Origin: Corallococcus soli
GTDB taxonomy: Bacteria > Myxococcota > Myxococcia > Myxococcales > Myxococcaceae
Reading direction: 5' to 3'
DNA: 64,000 nt
NCBI RefSeq assembly: GCF_014930455.1
Contig: NZ_JAAIYO010000017.1
Location: 62,001-126,000 of the forward strand
Below the pieces are notes generated by a model, which was not told the DNA's origin, did not search any database, and saw only the letters and a list, made by a program, of their open reading frames with translations. The position numbers were made by a program, and so were the translations under genes. Positions 25,234 through 32,152 of the stretch are shown here, in pieces; position 1 is the first letter of the stretch; each line of letters opens with the position of its first letter.

Positions 25234-26384
25234 GCGCGGTGGGTGCTCCGGTGCCGCACGCCACCATCCTCCATGTGCGCAGCACGTGCGGCCTGTATGG
25301 CGCGGAGCGCGCATTGCTGTCGCTCGCGGGGGCGACGCTGGCGCCCTGGCGGGCGCAGGTGTGCAGCCTGGTGTCACCGGGACGGGCGGATGTCCTCTCG
25401 GGCGCCGCGCGTGAGCAGGGATTGGACGCGCTGACGCTGGAGGTCCCGGGCCGCTTCAGCGCGATGGCCGTGGCCACGCTCGCCTCGGAGGTCCGCCGTC
25501 GCGGCGTGGGCGTGCTGCACGCGCATGACTACAAGTCGCTGACCCTGGCCGCCGCGGCGAGCGCGCTCGCGGGCGTGCCGCTGGTGGCCACGTATCATGG
25601 GGATACGGGCGCCACGCCCGCGCTGGTCGCCTACGAGGGGCTGGCGCGCGTGCTGGGCAACTGCACCCGCGCGGTGGCGGCGGTGTCGCGGGAATTGGCC
25701 ACGCGCCTGCGCCGGTACGTGCACCGCTCGCCGGTGGTCTACATCCCCAACGCACTGCCGCTCGCGAAGGCCTGCACGCCCCAGGAGCGACTCCGCGCGC
25801 GCGAGGCGCTGGGCCTGGCGCCCGACGTCTCCGTGATTGCCCTGGTGGGGCGCCTGTCGGTGGAGAAGGGGCCCCAGGTGCTCTTCGAGGCCCTGCGGAC
25901 GCTGGCGCGGACCCCGGGCGCCACGGTGCCCACGCTGCTGCTCGTGGGAGACGGCCCGTTGAGGGAGTCGCTGGAGGCCCAGGCGCGGGGGCTGCCGGTG
26001 CACTTCCTGGGGTTCCGTTCGGACGTGCGGGACGTGTACGCGGCGGCGGACGCGGTGGTGATGCCGTCGCTGCGCGAGGGCATGCCGCTGGTCGCGCTGG
26101 AGGCGATGGCGGCGGGACGGCCGCTGATCGCCTCCGGTGTCGGGGAGCTGCCCCACGTCCTGGGCACGGGGCGCGGTCTGGTGGTGCCTCCCGGTGACGC
26201 GGGCACGCTGGCGTCCGCGCTCGCGGGGCTGCTGGCGGCGCCCGGCTGGCGCGAGCGGATGGCGGAGGCCGCGCGCGAGTACGTGGTGGCCCACCATGCG
26301 CCGGAGCGGATGGCGGAGCGCTACGTCGAAGCGCTCTACCTCCCGGCGCTGGAGTCACCCGCGTCACACGCGGCGGTCGGGTAG
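25230..26384 (+). CDS. Glycosyltransferase family 4
   Basis: A 384-residue GT-B enzyme starting at GTG 25230 inside the stop of the upstream glycosyltransferase. N-terminal domain: TILHVRSTCGLYGAERALLS. Donor domain: SVIALVGRLSVEKGPQVLFE, HFLGFRSDVRDVYAAADAVV, then PSLREGMPLVALEAMAAGRP with the E-x7-E nucleotide-sugar motif. The two enzymes probably act one after the other on the same glycan. No other cell-surface polysaccharide gene (Wzx, Wzy, chain-length regulator) is in the immediate neighbourhood. Confidence 0.87.
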   Translation: MSAVGAPVPHATILHVRSTCGLYGAERALLSLAGATLAPWRAQVCSLVSPGRADVLSGAAREQGLDALTLEVPGRFSAMAVATLASEVRRRGVGVLHAHDYKSLTLAAAASALAGVPLVATYHGDTGATPALVAYEGLARVLGNCTRAVAAVSRELATRLRRYVHRSPVVYIPNALPLAKACTPQERLRAREALGLAPDVSVIALVGRLSVEKGPQVLFEALRTLARTPGATVPTLLLVGDGPLRESLEAQARGLPVHFLGFRSDVRDVYAAADAVVMPSLREGMPLVALEAMAAGRPLIASGVGELPHVLGTGRGLVVPPGDAGTLASALAGLLAAPGWRERMAEAAREYVVAHHAPERMAERYVEALYLPALESPASHAAVG

Positions 26385-26413
26385 GTCCGCTCGCGGGTTC
26401 GCCGCGGAGACCC

Positions 26414-27520
26414 CTAAGCCTCCGAGTCGGTGGCTGCCGGGAGCGTGAAGGCGAAGGTGCTCCCCCTTCCTGGCTCGCTCTCCGCCCAGAGCTTTCCCCC
26501 GTGGGCTTCCACGATGCCCCGGGAGATGTAGAGCCCGAGCCCCAGGCCCCGTCTGTCTTCGGTGCGGGCCTGCCAGAACCGCTCGAAGACGTGCTCCAGC
26601 TGCGGGCTCGCGATCCCTGCGCCGGAGTCCGTCACGGAGAAGCGGACGTCCTGGGCCACCGGCTCCACCCGAAGCGAGATCCTCCCCCCCGCCTCGGTGA
26701 ACTTGATGGCGTTGGACAGCAGGTTCGCGAGCACCTGGAGGACCCGCTCATGGTCGAACTTCGCCATCAGCGTGTTGCCGCGAATCTCCGCTTCGAGCAG
26801 GAGGCCCTGGGCGGAGGCCAGGGGCTGGAACGCTTCGAGTGAGTCGCGCACGAGCGCGGTCGCGTCCTGCAACGCGGGCGTCAGTCGGATCCGGCCCGCC
26901 TCGATGCTGGCCACGTCCACCAGGTCTCCAATCAACCGGTTCATCCGCGCGGTGAAGCGCTGGAGCTTCTCGGCGGCCTGGGCCGTCCTGCGGCCCACGT
27001 CGTCGTCGGCGGCATGGCGCTTGAGCAGGGCGGACTGCAGGGCGATGCCCCCGAGGAGCGTGCGCAGGTCGTGGCTGACCATGCCCATGAACTCGTCCCG
27101 CGTCGCCAGCCCTTCATCGGCGTGCGCCCGCTCCACCAGCAGCCGCGTGTCGGTCTCCGCCCGCTCCAGGTGGAGCAGGGCGGAGAGGGCGCGCATCCGA
27201 TCCTCGCGTTCGTCGCGCAGCTCCGCGTCCGCGGTCGCGCGTTCTCCCTGGAGGGCTGCGTCCTCGTGGGCCCGCTCCTGGAGCACGGCCCCCTGTTCCT
27301 TCGGGGTGCCACGCCCCGCCAGCCGCGCATCCGCGTTGTCGCGGGCCGTGCGGAGGGACTCATCCGCCAGTTCCCGCGCCTTGTCGATGGCGGCATCCGA
27401 CCCCTCTTCAATGGCGGCCTGCCGACGGGCGTATTCGCTGTCTGACTTCTCCCGCTCCACGCGGAGACCTTCATCCGTGTGGTCACGCTGGGGGTGTTCC
27501 TTGAGATCCTTGTTCGCCAT
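26414..27520 (-). CDS. Soluble sensor histidine kinase with charged coiled-coil N-terminus
   Basis: A 368-residue protein. ATG 27520 has a perfect AGGAGG 7 nt upstream. Residues 1-~140 are highly charged and probably coiled coil, with a recurring D-x-x-L-x-x-E-R-like pattern (TDEGLRVER, ADESLRTAR, TDTRLLVER, ADEGLATRD) and no PAS, GAF or membrane segment. A HisKA domain follows, with H-box FMGMVSHDLRTLLGGI (phospho-acceptor His150). The ATPase domain has the N-box (LANLLSNAIKF), G1 (VTDSGAGI) and G2 (RRGLGLGLYISRGIV). No response regulator is adjacent, so it is an orphan kinase. The input signal is unknown. Confidence 0.88.
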   Translation of the reverse strand: MANKDLKEHPQRDHTDEGLRVEREKSDSEYARRQAAIEEGSDAAIDKARELADESLRTARDNADARLAGRGTPKEQGAVLQERAHEDAALQGERATADAELRDEREDRMRALSALLHLERAETDTRLLVERAHADEGLATRDEFMGMVSHDLRTLLGGIALQSALLKRHAADDDVGRRTAQAAEKLQRFTARMNRLIGDLVDVASIEAGRIRLTPALQDATALVRDSLEAFQPLASAQGLLLEAEIRGNTLMAKFDHERVLQVLANLLSNAIKFTEAGGRISLRVEPVAQDVRFSVTDSGAGIASPQLEHVFERFWQARTEDRRGLGLGLYISRGIVEAHGGKLWAESEPGRGSTFAFTLPAATDSEA

Positions 27521-27659
27521 GGGGCAGCCTCCTCTGAAAGGCCTCCCCCAAGGAAGGACGGCCCTCTGGAAACGGCCTGCTTGGAGGTTCCCCGACATTT
27601 CGCGGAGCCCCGCGCCCGGGCCCTTCCGCGTCTCCCCAAGAGGCCTGCCCGGGCCGGCC

Positions 27660-28094
27660 TCAGCTTCGCGGTCGTCGCGGGGCTTTCTTCCGCGCTCCCA
27701 TCGCGCCAGACGCGGCGGCTCGCAGGAGGCGGCGGAAGGTGGGGCACTCCATGTGGCTCGGCGCGCGACAGGCTGCGGCGTGCCGCAGGCCATCGCGCAT
27801 GGCGCGAAGCTCGCGGAGCGTCCGGTCCAGCTCCTCCGCCTTGGCCGCGAGCAACCGCCGGTCGATGCGCGGCTGTCCGTCCGGCCCGAACATGCTCGCC
27901 AGCTCATCGAGCGAAAAGCCGGCGGCTTGCCCCATCGCGATCAAGGCCAGCCGCTCCAGCACGCCAGGCTCGAACAGCCGGCGCAGGCCCCGCCTGCCAA
28001 TGGAGGAGATCAGCCCCTTCTCTTCATAGAACCGCAGCGTCGAGGCAGGAACGCCCGCGCGCCGCGCCACCTCGGTGATGTCCAGGTCTTCCAC
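27660..28094 (-). CDS. MerR family transcriptional regulator with C-x7-C motif
   Basis: A 144-residue regulator starting at GTG 28094 with GAGG about 8 nt upstream. The N-terminal winged helix is typical: DITEVARRAGVPASTLRFYE, then EKGLISSIGRRGLRRLF. The dimerisation helix follows (KAEELDRTLRELRAMRDGL). The C-terminal loop has Cys109-RAPSHME-Cys117, a C-x7-C spacing like the metal loop of CueR and ZntR, within CPTFRRLL. It is divergent from a methyltransferase gene across a SoxR-like operator (28099-28129) and presumably activates that gene and its own transcription on binding its inducer. The inducer (metal ion, thiol-reactive or redox compound) is not known. Confidence 0.85.
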   Translation of the reverse strand: MEDLDITEVARRAGVPASTLRFYEEKGLISSIGRRGLRRLFEPGVLERLALIAMGQAAGFSLDELASMFGPDGQPRIDRRLLAAKAEELDRTLRELRAMRDGLRHAAACRAPSHMECPTFRRLLRAAASGAMGARKKAPRRPRS

Positions 28095-28098
28095 CGTC

Positions 28099-28129
28099 TT
28101 GACCTCAAGTCGACTTGAACTGGCACAGT
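28099..28129 (+). promoter_or_regulatory. MerR/SoxR-type operator and 19-bp-spaced promoter
   Basis: A -35 TTGACC (28099-28104), a 19-nt spacer and a -10-like CACAGT (28124-28129). The spacer holds the perfect palindrome TCAAGTCGACTTGA (28105-28118), which matches the SoxR box core CCTCAAGT..ACTTGAGG. A 19-bp spacer is the hallmark of promoters activated by MerR-type DNA distortion. The methyltransferase start lies 44 nt downstream and the MerR start 4 nt upstream on the other strand. Confidence 0.75.
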
Positions 28130-28173
28130 GCGGTTTCCACGGCATGAAGGCAAGCCAGTCAGGGGAGACGCAC

Positions 28174-29025
28174 ATGGATGTCACGAACCCGCCCGAGGAC
28201 GCGCAGACGAAGCTCTGGAATGGCACCGCGGGACGCGCATGGGTCGACGTGCAGGAGGTGCTCGACGCGATGTTCAAGCCGTTCGAGGACCTGCTCGTCG
28301 AAGCAGCCTCCGCCGGAGCGGGCGGTCGGGTGCTCGACGTCGGCTGTGGCACGGGCAACACCCTGCTCGCCGTCGCGCGGCGGCTCGGGGCAAAGGGCCG
28401 CTGCGTCGGCATCGACATCTCCGAGCCGATGCTCGTCGCCGCCCGGGCCCAGGCCGAGCGGGAGGGCACGCCGGCAAGCTTCATCCGCGCCAACGCGCAG
28501 CTCCACGCGTTCGAGCCCGCGAGCTTCGACCTGATCATCTCGCGCTTCGGCGTGATGTTCTTCGAAGACCCCGTCCAGGCCTTCGCGAACCTGCGGCGTG
28601 CCGCGAGGCCCGACGGCAGGCTCCAGTTCATCGCCTGGCGGAGCGCCGCGGAGAATCCGTTCATGACGACCGCCGAGCGCGCCGCGGCCCCGCTCCTGCC
28701 TGACCTGCCCGTCCGCCGGCCGGATGGGCCGGGGCAGTTCGCCTTCGCGGACCGGGGCCGGGTCTGCTCCATCCTGGAGGACAGCGGCTGGACGGCCGTC
28801 GACCTCCGGCCACTCGACGTCACCTGCATCCTGCCGGAGAAGGAGCTGGTCCGTTACGTGACCCGGCTGGGTCCCGTGGGCCTGCTCCTTCAAGAGGCGG
28901 ATGAGCGGACCCGCGCGCAGGTCCTCGAAACGGTCCGCGCCGCCTTTGAGCCCTACGTGCACGGCGCCGAGGTCCGCTTTGCCGCCGCCTGCTGGACGGT
29001 CAGCGCCCGGGCGCCAGCGGAGTGA
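28174..29025 (+). CDS. Class I SAM-dependent methyltransferase
   Basis: A 283-residue protein. ATG 28174 has AGGGGAG 6 nt upstream. SAM-binding motif I is RVLDVGCGTGNTLLAVA; the acidic ribose-binding residue lies in CVGIDISEPMLVAA; motif IV is SFDLIISRFGVMFFEDP. The N-terminus LWNGTAGRAWVDVQEVLD and the C-terminal half match the small-molecule methyltransferase group that starts with W-x-G-x-x-G-x-x-W. The substrate is unknown. Its promoter carries a SoxR-like box next to a divergent merR gene, so methylation is probably induced by a toxic or redox-active compound. Confidence 0.87.
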   Translation: MDVTNPPEDAQTKLWNGTAGRAWVDVQEVLDAMFKPFEDLLVEAASAGAGGRVLDVGCGTGNTLLAVARRLGAKGRCVGIDISEPMLVAARAQAEREGTPASFIRANAQLHAFEPASFDLIISRFGVMFFEDPVQAFANLRRAARPDGRLQFIAWRSAAENPFMTTAERAAAPLLPDLPVRRPDGPGQFAFADRGRVCSILEDSGWTAVDLRPLDVTCILPEKELVRYVTRLGPVGLLLQEADERTRAQVLETVRAAFEPYVHGAEVRFAAACWTVSARAPAE

Positions 29026-29060
29026 CCGCGGGCGTCACCCCGGTCGATTGTCGTGAAGAA

Positions 29061-29082
29061 ATAGGTCGGATGACCTATAAAT
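29061..29082 (+). promoter_or_regulatory. TetR-type operator overlapping a -10 element
   Basis: A perfect palindrome with 7-nt arms ATAGGTC (29061-29067) and GACCTAT (29072-29078) and a 4-nt spacer GGAT. TATAAA (29076-29081), a good -10, overlaps the right arm, so a bound dimer would block RNA polymerase. The operon behind it (29130-30892) ends with a TetR regulator, the obvious binding protein. Confidence 0.75.
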
Positions 29083-29129
29083 ACTCCCGTGGGTCACGGA
29101 AGAAGCCGTGGCCGAACGTGGGAGTCGTC

Positions 29130-30221
29130 ATGACGTCCGAGGGGCATGTCGTGCTGGTGGGAGGCTATGGGGTGGTGGGGGCCCAGTTGGCCTGGCTGCT
29201 CCGGGAGCGTCATCCGGAGCTGCCGCTGCTCATCGCCGGGCGCAGGGAGGAGCCGGCCCGGGAGCTGGCCGCGCGACTGGGGAACGCGGAGGGCGTCGCG
29301 CTGGACGTCCGTTCCCCCGGTGCGTTGGCGGCGCTGGGCGGGAAGCCCCGGGCGGTGTTGTCGCTGGTCAACGACCCGGACGACGCCCTGCTGATGGCGG
29401 CGTCGCGCGACGGGGTGCCCGTGCTGGACATCACGCGGTGGACGTCGCGGATGATGGCCACGGTGCTGCGGCTGTCGGGTGCGCCGCCGCGTGCGCCGGT
29501 GCTGCTCGGCTCCGCGTGGATGGCGGGGCTGGTGCCGCGCCTCGTGGCCCTGGCCGCGCGCAGGGTGGGGCGCCTGGAGCGCGTGGAGGTGGCCATCCGC
29601 TTCGCGCTCGCGGACCAGGCCGGTCCGGACTCCCTGGAGTACATGGACCGGCTGGGTCTGTCCTTCGAGGTGACGGAGGACGGTCGCGAGCGTCAGGTGC
29701 TGCCGCTGACGGACAGCCGGCGGGTGACGTTCTCCGACGGCCGGGCCACCCGGGTCTTCCGGCTGGACACGCCCGAACAGGCGACGCTGCCCCGGGTGCT
29801 GGGGGCGCGCACGGTGGCGACGCGGCTGGGGTTCGACTCGGGCTCCGCGACCTGGACGCTCGCGGTGCTCCAGCGGCTCGGCGTCCTGCGGCTGCTCCAG
29901 CACCCCCGCTGGACGGGGCTGCGCCGGACGCTGCTCACCGGGAGCAACACGGGCGGCGAGGCCGCCTGGGTGGCGGACGTGGAGGGCGAGCGGGGCCAGG
30001 TCCGCATCGAGGTGGTGGATCCCAAGGGACAGGCCCACCTGACCGCCGTGGGGGCCCTGCTGGGCGCCGAGCGGCTCCTGGGGCTGGATGGCGCGCCGCC
30101 GCCGCCCGCGGGCGTGTGGTTCCCGGAGCACGAGCCCCGCCCCGAGCAGACGCTGGCCGCGCTGCGTGCCTGCGGCGTCGAGGTCCGCATCGACGAGTCC
30201 CTGGCGCGCGAGGTGGCGTGA
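29130..30221 (+). CDS. NAD(P)-binding saccharopine dehydrogenase-like reductase
   Basis: A 363-residue protein. ATG 29130 has GGAG close upstream. A Rossmann start HVVLVGGYGVVGAQLAWLL is followed by LLIAGRREEPARELAARLGN and a conserved SLVNDPDDALLMAASRDGVP stretch, as in saccharopine-dehydrogenase/trans-acting enoyl reductase-type proteins. The rest forms the substrate domain, unassigned (LLTGSNTGGEAAWVADVEGE). It is the first gene of a two-gene operon with a TetR regulator (stop/start overlap TGATG) behind a TetR-type operator. It probably reduces or oxidises a small lipophilic compound that is also sensed by the regulator. Confidence 0.78.
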   Translation: MTSEGHVVLVGGYGVVGAQLAWLLRERHPELPLLIAGRREEPARELAARLGNAEGVALDVRSPGALAALGGKPRAVLSLVNDPDDALLMAASRDGVPVLDITRWTSRMMATVLRLSGAPPRAPVLLGSAWMAGLVPRLVALAARRVGRLERVEVAIRFALADQAGPDSLEYMDRLGLSFEVTEDGRERQVLPLTDSRRVTFSDGRATRVFRLDTPEQATLPRVLGARTVATRLGFDSGSATWTLAVLQRLGVLRLLQHPRWTGLRRTLLTGSNTGGEAAWVADVEGERGQVRIEVVDPKGQAHLTAVGALLGAERLLGLDGAPPPPAGVWFPEHEPRPEQTLAALRACGVEVRIDESLAREVA

Positions 30222-30892
30222 TGCCCCGCCGCGCGAGCAAGAAGGTCGCCGGGAGCCTGCCTTCGGCGAATCCCCGGGAGGGGACGGCGGTGCATGCGAA
30301 GGGCACCGAGCGCGTGGGGAGCATCCTCGACGCCGCCATGGACGTCCTGGTCCAGGACGGCGCCGCGGGGCTCAGCCTGCGGGGCGTGGCCCAGCGCGCG
30401 GGCGTGAGCCTGGGCAACCTCCAGTACTACTTCCCCACGAAGCAGGACGTGGTGCGCGCGCTGCTGGCGCGCTACCTGGAGCAGGCCCTGCAGCGGGTCC
30501 ACGCGAGGGTGGAGGGGGGCGGCAGCGAACCGGCGCAGCGGCTGCGGCATGCCGTGGACGCCGTCCTGGAGGATCAGGACTCCCCCCACGCCTGCCAGTT
30601 CTTAGCGGAGCTGTGGGCGCTGGCCGCGAGGGACGCGATGGTGGCGGACGCGCTGGCGGTCTTCTACGCCGGCTACCGGGCCGCGGTCGTGGAGCTGCTG
30701 CGGGAGCTGCTCCCCGACCTCACGCCAGCGCGCAGGGAGCGGCGCGCGGCGCTGCTGGTCGCGTTCTTTGAAGGGCTGTCCCTCTTCCGAGGCGGCGGCA
30801 GTCTGCGCGCCGCCTCGGTGCCGGGACTGGAGCAGGAAGTGCGCGACCTGCTGGCGCAGGTGCTGCTTCCCGCCGTGGACGCTAGAGCCTGA
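30221..30892 (+). CDS. TetR family transcriptional regulator
   Basis: A 223-residue regulator. After a basic lead (MPRRASKKVAG), the DNA-binding region reads GSILDAAMDVLVQDGAAGLS, then LRGVAQRAGVSLGNLQYYFP, the standard TetR helix-turn-helix ending in Y-Y-F. The C-terminal ligand domain (~95-223) is helical, with the PF13977-like stretch FLAELWALAARD. The start overlaps the upstream reductase stop by one base. It probably autorepresses the operon through the palindrome at 29061-29078. Its last 11 bases overlap the end of the convergent lipoprotein gene. Confidence 0.88.
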   Translation: MPRRASKKVAGSLPSANPREGTAVHAKGTERVGSILDAAMDVLVQDGAAGLSLRGVAQRAGVSLGNLQYYFPTKQDVVRALLARYLEQALQRVHARVEGGGSEPAQRLRHAVDAVLEDQDSPHACQFLAELWALAARDAMVADALAVFYAGYRAAVVELLRELLPDLTPARRERRAALLVAFFEGLSLFRGGGSLRAASVPGLEQEVRDLLAQVLLPAVDARA

Positions 30893-31169
30893 CGGTGTTG
30901 CAGTACGGCTGGCCGTTCGGCTGCGTGAAGCAGGTCTGGCCGGACTCACAGGTCCGAGTGGGGCTGCACTTGGGGCGACAGAGCCCTTCACTCGGATTGC
31001 TGGTGAGCCAGGCGCAGGTGTTCGTGGTGCCGCGGCAATAGCCCGTGTCGACTTCGCAGGCGAGCCCCTGCTGCGTGCTCCCGAAGGACTCATCCGCTTC
31101 GACGGCATCCGGCCCGCAAGCCGTGAGCCCAACGGTGCACAGGACCATGAAACACAGAGAACGCAACAT
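30882..31169 (-). CDS. Small cysteine-rich lipoprotein
   Basis: A 95-residue protein with signal MLRSLCFMVLCTVGLTA and lipobox Cys18. The mature part has nine further cysteines in a spaced pattern (CEVDTGYC, CAWLTSNPSEGLCRPKC, CESGQTC, YC), probably disulphide-linked knots. It resembles the small Cys-rich lipoproteins of myxobacteria, such as the one at 47535-47861. Function unknown. It is convergent with, and overlaps by 11 nt, the tetR gene. Confidence 0.75.
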   Translation of the reverse strand: MLRSLCFMVLCTVGLTACGPDAVEADESFGSTQQGLACEVDTGYCRGTTNTCAWLTSNPSEGLCRPKCSPTRTCESGQTCFTQPNGQPYCNTVRL

Positions 31170-31213
31170 GCGGACCTCCAGGGGGTGGTGAGGAGTCCTG
31201 GAGATTACCGATT

Positions 31214-31711
31214 TCAGCGCAGCGACGCGACGAGCTCGTCGAGCTGATCCATGGTCTCCCGCAGGCCGTGCTCCATGCCAGAGGCGAGGGCTCCCTCGAG
31301 TGCCTCCTTCGACGGATACACCTCATGCGACACGAGGTGCGTCTTGCCGTCGCGCTCCTCGAAGGTGATCGTCACCAGGACCGCCGCGTCGGGGAACATG
31401 TCGAAGATCTGCGTGTAGGCGAGCCGCGTGTGCGGGGTGACTTCGGAGTAGGTGCCGTAGAAGGTGGTGTCCCTGCCGTCGTGCCGCGTCTGGTAGCGGT
31501 AGGCCCCACCCACGCGGACGTCCGCCTGGATGTCCACGACCTCCACACAGGATTTGGGCGCCCACCAGCGCCTCACGAACTCCGGCCGGGTCCACGCGTC
31601 GAATACGATGCGCGGCGGTGCCCGGAACGTGCGGGAGATGAGGATCTCCCGGTCGGACTTCACCTCCAGGACGGTGGCGCTCCGGGGCGACTCACTTCTT
31701 GCTTCGGCCAT
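31214..31711 (-). CDS. SRPBCC/AHSA1-family protein
   Basis: A 165-residue protein. ATG 31711 has AGGAG upstream. It has the START-like fold of the AHSA1 group: ILISRTFRAPPRIVFDAWTR, PEFVRRWWAPKSC, the V-x-V-G-G-x-Y-R-Y strand, and a long C-terminal helix GLRETMDQLDELVASL. Such proteins bind hydrophobic ligands or act as Hsp90-ATPase activator homologues. It overlaps the upstream ArsR gene by 20 nt. The ArsR-SRPBCC pairing is very common in bacteria and suggests joint transcription and shared function. Confidence 0.88.
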   Translation of the reverse strand: MAEARSESPRSATVLEVKSDREILISRTFRAPPRIVFDAWTRPEFVRRWWAPKSCVEVVDIQADVRVGGAYRYQTRHDGRDTTFYGTYSEVTPHTRLAYTQIFDMFPDAAVLVTITFEERDGKTHLVSHEVYPSKEALEGALASGMEHGLRETMDQLDELVASLR

Positions 31712-32030
31712 GGGACTTCTCCTCTTGCTGGAGCTCCTCGATGAGCTCGTCCATTGCCTCGAAGCGCTCATCCCAGAGCTGGTGATAGCGCTCGAGCCAT
31801 TCGTGAAGTTGACGCAGGGGTTGGGCGCGCAGCTCATAGAGGCGCTGCTGGGCCCGGGGCTGCACGTCGACGAGCCCCGCCTCCTTCAAGACGCGCAGGT
31901 GCTTGGACACCTGCGGCTGGTTGAGGCTCAGCCGCTCGCCAATGTCATTCACCGCGCGCGGGCCAGCCCGCAACAGCTCCACGATGCGGAAACGGTGGGG
32001 GTCCGCGAGCGCGGCGAACGTCTCGATCAT
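31692..32030 (-). CDS. ArsR family winged-helix repressor
   Basis: A 112-residue regulator: MIETFAALADPHRFRIVELL, then AVNDIGERLSLNQPQVSKHL and RVLKEAGLVDVQPRAQQRLY, a textbook ArsR winged helix. No metal-binding CxC motif is present, so it belongs to the non-metal ArsR group that pairs with SRPBCC proteins. ATG 32030 matches the usual start of this group; a TTG 36 nt upstream is possible but coincides with a -35-like sequence. It probably autorepresses through the palindrome at 32050-32061. Confidence 0.85.
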   Translation of the reverse strand: MIETFAALADPHRFRIVELLRAGPRAVNDIGERLSLNQPQVSKHLRVLKEAGLVDVQPRAQQRLYELRAQPLRQLHEWLERYHQLWDERFEAMDELIEELQQEEKSHGRSKK

Positions 32031-32077
32031 GTTCCATACATTCCATGCGGGGAATATTCCCGTCAAGGAATATATGA
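32028..32077 (-). promoter_or_regulatory. Promoter/operator region of the arsR operon
   Basis: Read on the minus strand, it has the perfect 12-nt palindrome GGGAATATTCCC and a further half-site ATATTCC just upstream, giving repeated ATTCC/GGAAT elements. TTGACG, a good -35, lies between them. No SD precedes ATG 32030. Inference: ArsR binds these GGAAT sites to block its own promoter. Confidence 0.5.
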
Positions 32078-32152
32078 ATCCGGCGCACGAGTCCCCGGGC
32101 GCTGAGCGCTGTCATCCGCGCGGGGTCTGGCTTTGCGCGTCCGCGCCGGGGC

